7,217 bases of DNA from JBKQWK01 sp052139595 (GTDB taxonomy: Bacteria > Actinomycetota > Thermoleophilia > UBA2241), in the NCBI GenBank assembly GCA_052139595.1, contig JBKQWK010000315.1, positions 1 through 7,217 on the forward strand. The letters are read 5' to 3'. A model generated the notes under the pieces. That model saw nothing but the letters and a program-made list of their open reading frames with translations, made no database searches and was not told the DNA's origin. Position 1 is the first letter of the stretch. Every line of letters begins with the position of its first letter. A program made the translations under genes and the position numbers. Positions 5,967 through 7,217 of the stretch are shown here, piece by piece.

Positions 5967-7217
5967 ATGACTAATGGCAGTGCCGGCCCGCGTCCGGCGG
6001 CGCCGGCAACCGCGGCCGCCGTGCTCAAACTCATCGAGTCCGAGCACGTCGAGATGGTGAACTTTCGCGTCAGCGATCTCAATGGACTGACTCGTCAGCT
6101 CAGCATCCCTGCCGAGGGCGTTTCTGAGGATCTCCTGCTCTCAGGAATGGGCGCCGGCATGTCCAACTACCCCGGCTACCGCAAGATCGAGGCATCGGAC
6201 ATGCGCATGGTCCCCGATGTCACGACGGCCTTTCTTGACCCCACGACGGCAACGCGCACGCTGAATATTCTCTGCGACATCACCAACGCTGATGGCAGTC
6301 CGTTCGCGCGCTGTCCGCGCGGCATCCTGCGCCGGGCGATCGATCGTCTGCATGCCGCTGCCGGGCAGGGCGAACTGATGGTACTGCCCGAGCTCGAGTT
6401 CTACCTCTTTGACGATGTGCGCTACGGCACTGAGATGAATCGGTCGTCGTACAGCGTTGACGCGATTGAAGGACGCTGGAACACCGACCGCGACGAGGGA
6501 CCTAACCTCGGCTACAAATTCCAGCGTGCCATTGGCCAGCATGCTGCCCCGCCGCGCGACCACCTGTACGAGGTGCGCAGCGACATCGTCAAGGCGCTTC
6601 TCGCCTGCGGCGTGCCGGTGAAGTATCACCACCATGAACTTGGCGGTCCCGGCCAGGTCGAGATCGAGCTGCTCTTCGAGGCAGCCATGGCCGCCGGCGA
6701 CCATCTGCAGGTGAGCAAAGACATCATCAAGACGGTCGCCATGAGTCACAACAAGACGGCGACCTTCATGCCCAAGCCGCTCTTCGACGAGGCCGGCAAC
6801 GGTCTGCACTTCCATCTCTACCTTGCCGACGGCGAGCGCTCGCTGTTCTACGAGGACGGCACGTATGGCGCCCTGAGCGACTCGGCCCTGTACGCGATCG
6901 GCGGTCTGCTCGCCCATACGCCGGCGCTGATGGCGATCACCAACTCAAGCACGAACTCGTATCGTCGCTTTGGGCCTGGCCTGGCGGCTCCCGAGAAGCT
7001 GTTCTTCTCGGTCGCCAATCGCAGTGCGGCGATTCGCATCCCGGCCTATGGGATGACGCCGACGACCCAGCGCATCGAGTTTCGCATGTCCGATGCGATT
7101 GGCAATCCGTATCTGACCCTGGCTGCCGTCATTTCAGCTATGGCTGACGGCATCGAGAAGAAGATCTCGCCGCAGGAACACGGCTTTGGCCCCTATGACG
7201 TCAACGTCTACGAGCTG
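5967..7217 (+). CDS. Glutamine-synthetase-family gamma-glutamyl ligase, probably amine-specific, 3'-partial
   Basis: GS-family enzymes phosphorylate glutamate with ATP and couple it to ammonia or an amine. GGAGG (5956-5960) lies six bases before ATG 5967; 417 residues are visible and the frame is open at the window end. The beta-grasp domain covers about 25-110 and the catalytic domain follows. Expected catalytic residues are present: Glu142 and Glu144 (PELEFYLF), Glu224 and Glu232 (HHHELGGPGQVEIE), His281 (NGLHFH), Arg334 (NSYRR), Arg352, Glu371 and Arg373 (RIEFR). Aligned by eye to Salmonella GS, three ammonium-site positions differ: Asp50 is Gly64, Tyr179 is Gln191 and Glu327 is Ala340. 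This suggests a bulkier amine substrate. Tyr415 (NVYEL) falls where class I-beta GS is adenylylated. It differs from the well-known gamma-glutamylmethylamide synthetases, so I do not name it gmaS. An ordinary glutamine synthetase is less likely. Confidence 0.85.
   Translation, partial: MTNGSAGPRPAAPATAAAVLKLIESEHVEMVNFRVSDLNGLTRQLSIPAEGVSEDLLLSGMGAGMSNYPGYRKIEASDMRMVPDVTTAFLDPTTATRTLNILCDITNADGSPFARCPRGILRRAIDRLHAAAGQGELMVLPELEFYLFDDVRYGTEMNRSSYSVDAIEGRWNTDRDEGPNLGYKFQRAIGQHAAPPRDHLYEVRSDIVKALLACGVPVKYHHHELGGPGQVEIELLFEAAMAAGDHLQVSKDIIKTVAMSHNKTATFMPKPLFDEAGNGLHFHLYLADGERSLFYEDGTYGALSDSALYAIGGLLAHTPALMAITNSSTNSYRRFGPGLAAPEKLFFSVANRSAAIRIPAYGMTPTTQRIEFRMSDAIGNPYLTLAAVISAMADGIEKKISPQEHGFGPYDVNVYEL

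Noticed and set aside
5967..7217. Naming the ligase gmaS because of the methylamine context
   Set aside because: The sequence around the catalytic Glu residues (HHHELGGPGQVEIE) and the C-terminal half follow class I-beta GS more than the GmaS proteins I know, so only amine-ligase activity is proposed.

Overview
The window is about 7.2 kb of GC-rich DNA from an organism that decodes UAG as pyrrolysine (Pyl). Two methylamine methyltransferase genes are each interrupted by a single in-frame TAG, at the place where the pyrrolysine-containing MttB and MtbB families carry Pyl. On both sides of each TAG the reading frame encodes conserved family sequence. A FadR-type GntR regulator, strong GGAGG ribosome-binding sites and GTG starts point to a bacterium rather than a methanogenic archaeon. 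Pyl-decoding bacteria are known from several phyla, and I cannot choose a phylum from this sequence. The Pyl machinery (pylTSBCD), the corrinoid reactivase (RamA type), a transporter and the final methyl acceptor enzyme are not in the window.

Region 1 (1-3958) is a compact plus-strand operon: mttB (5' end missing), mttC, mtbB, mtbC. Each Pyl methyltransferase is followed by a corrinoid protein. MttB would demethylate trimethylamine onto MttC, and MtbB would demethylate dimethylamine onto MtbC. The cobalt-bound methyl group would then go to a further methyltransferase encoded elsewhere. The products would be dimethylamine and then monomethylamine. No monomethylamine methyltransferase (mtmB) is visible. 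mtbC itself ends in UAG, followed in frame by ten more sense positions (counting the UAG) before a UGA, and these repeat the end of the protein imperfectly.

Region 2 (3959-4293) is a noncoding, repeat-rich, very GC-rich gap. It holds an 18-bp perfect hairpin that probably ends the methylamine operon, several short GC-rich repeats, and a candidate promoter/operator just ahead of the regulator.

Region 3 (4294-7217) encodes a GntR/FadR-family regulator, a classical NAD(P)-dependent short-chain dehydrogenase/reductase, and a glutamine-synthetase-family ligase cut off by the window end. The ligase keeps the residues expected to bind metal, ATP and glutamate, but three of the positions that form the ammonium site in true glutamine synthetase are changed. 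It is therefore probably a gamma-glutamyl ligase for an amine rather than for ammonia. Next to an operon that releases methylated amines, this suggests (inference only) that the ligase handles methylamine or another amine, with the regulator and dehydrogenase belonging to the same amine-utilisation locus.
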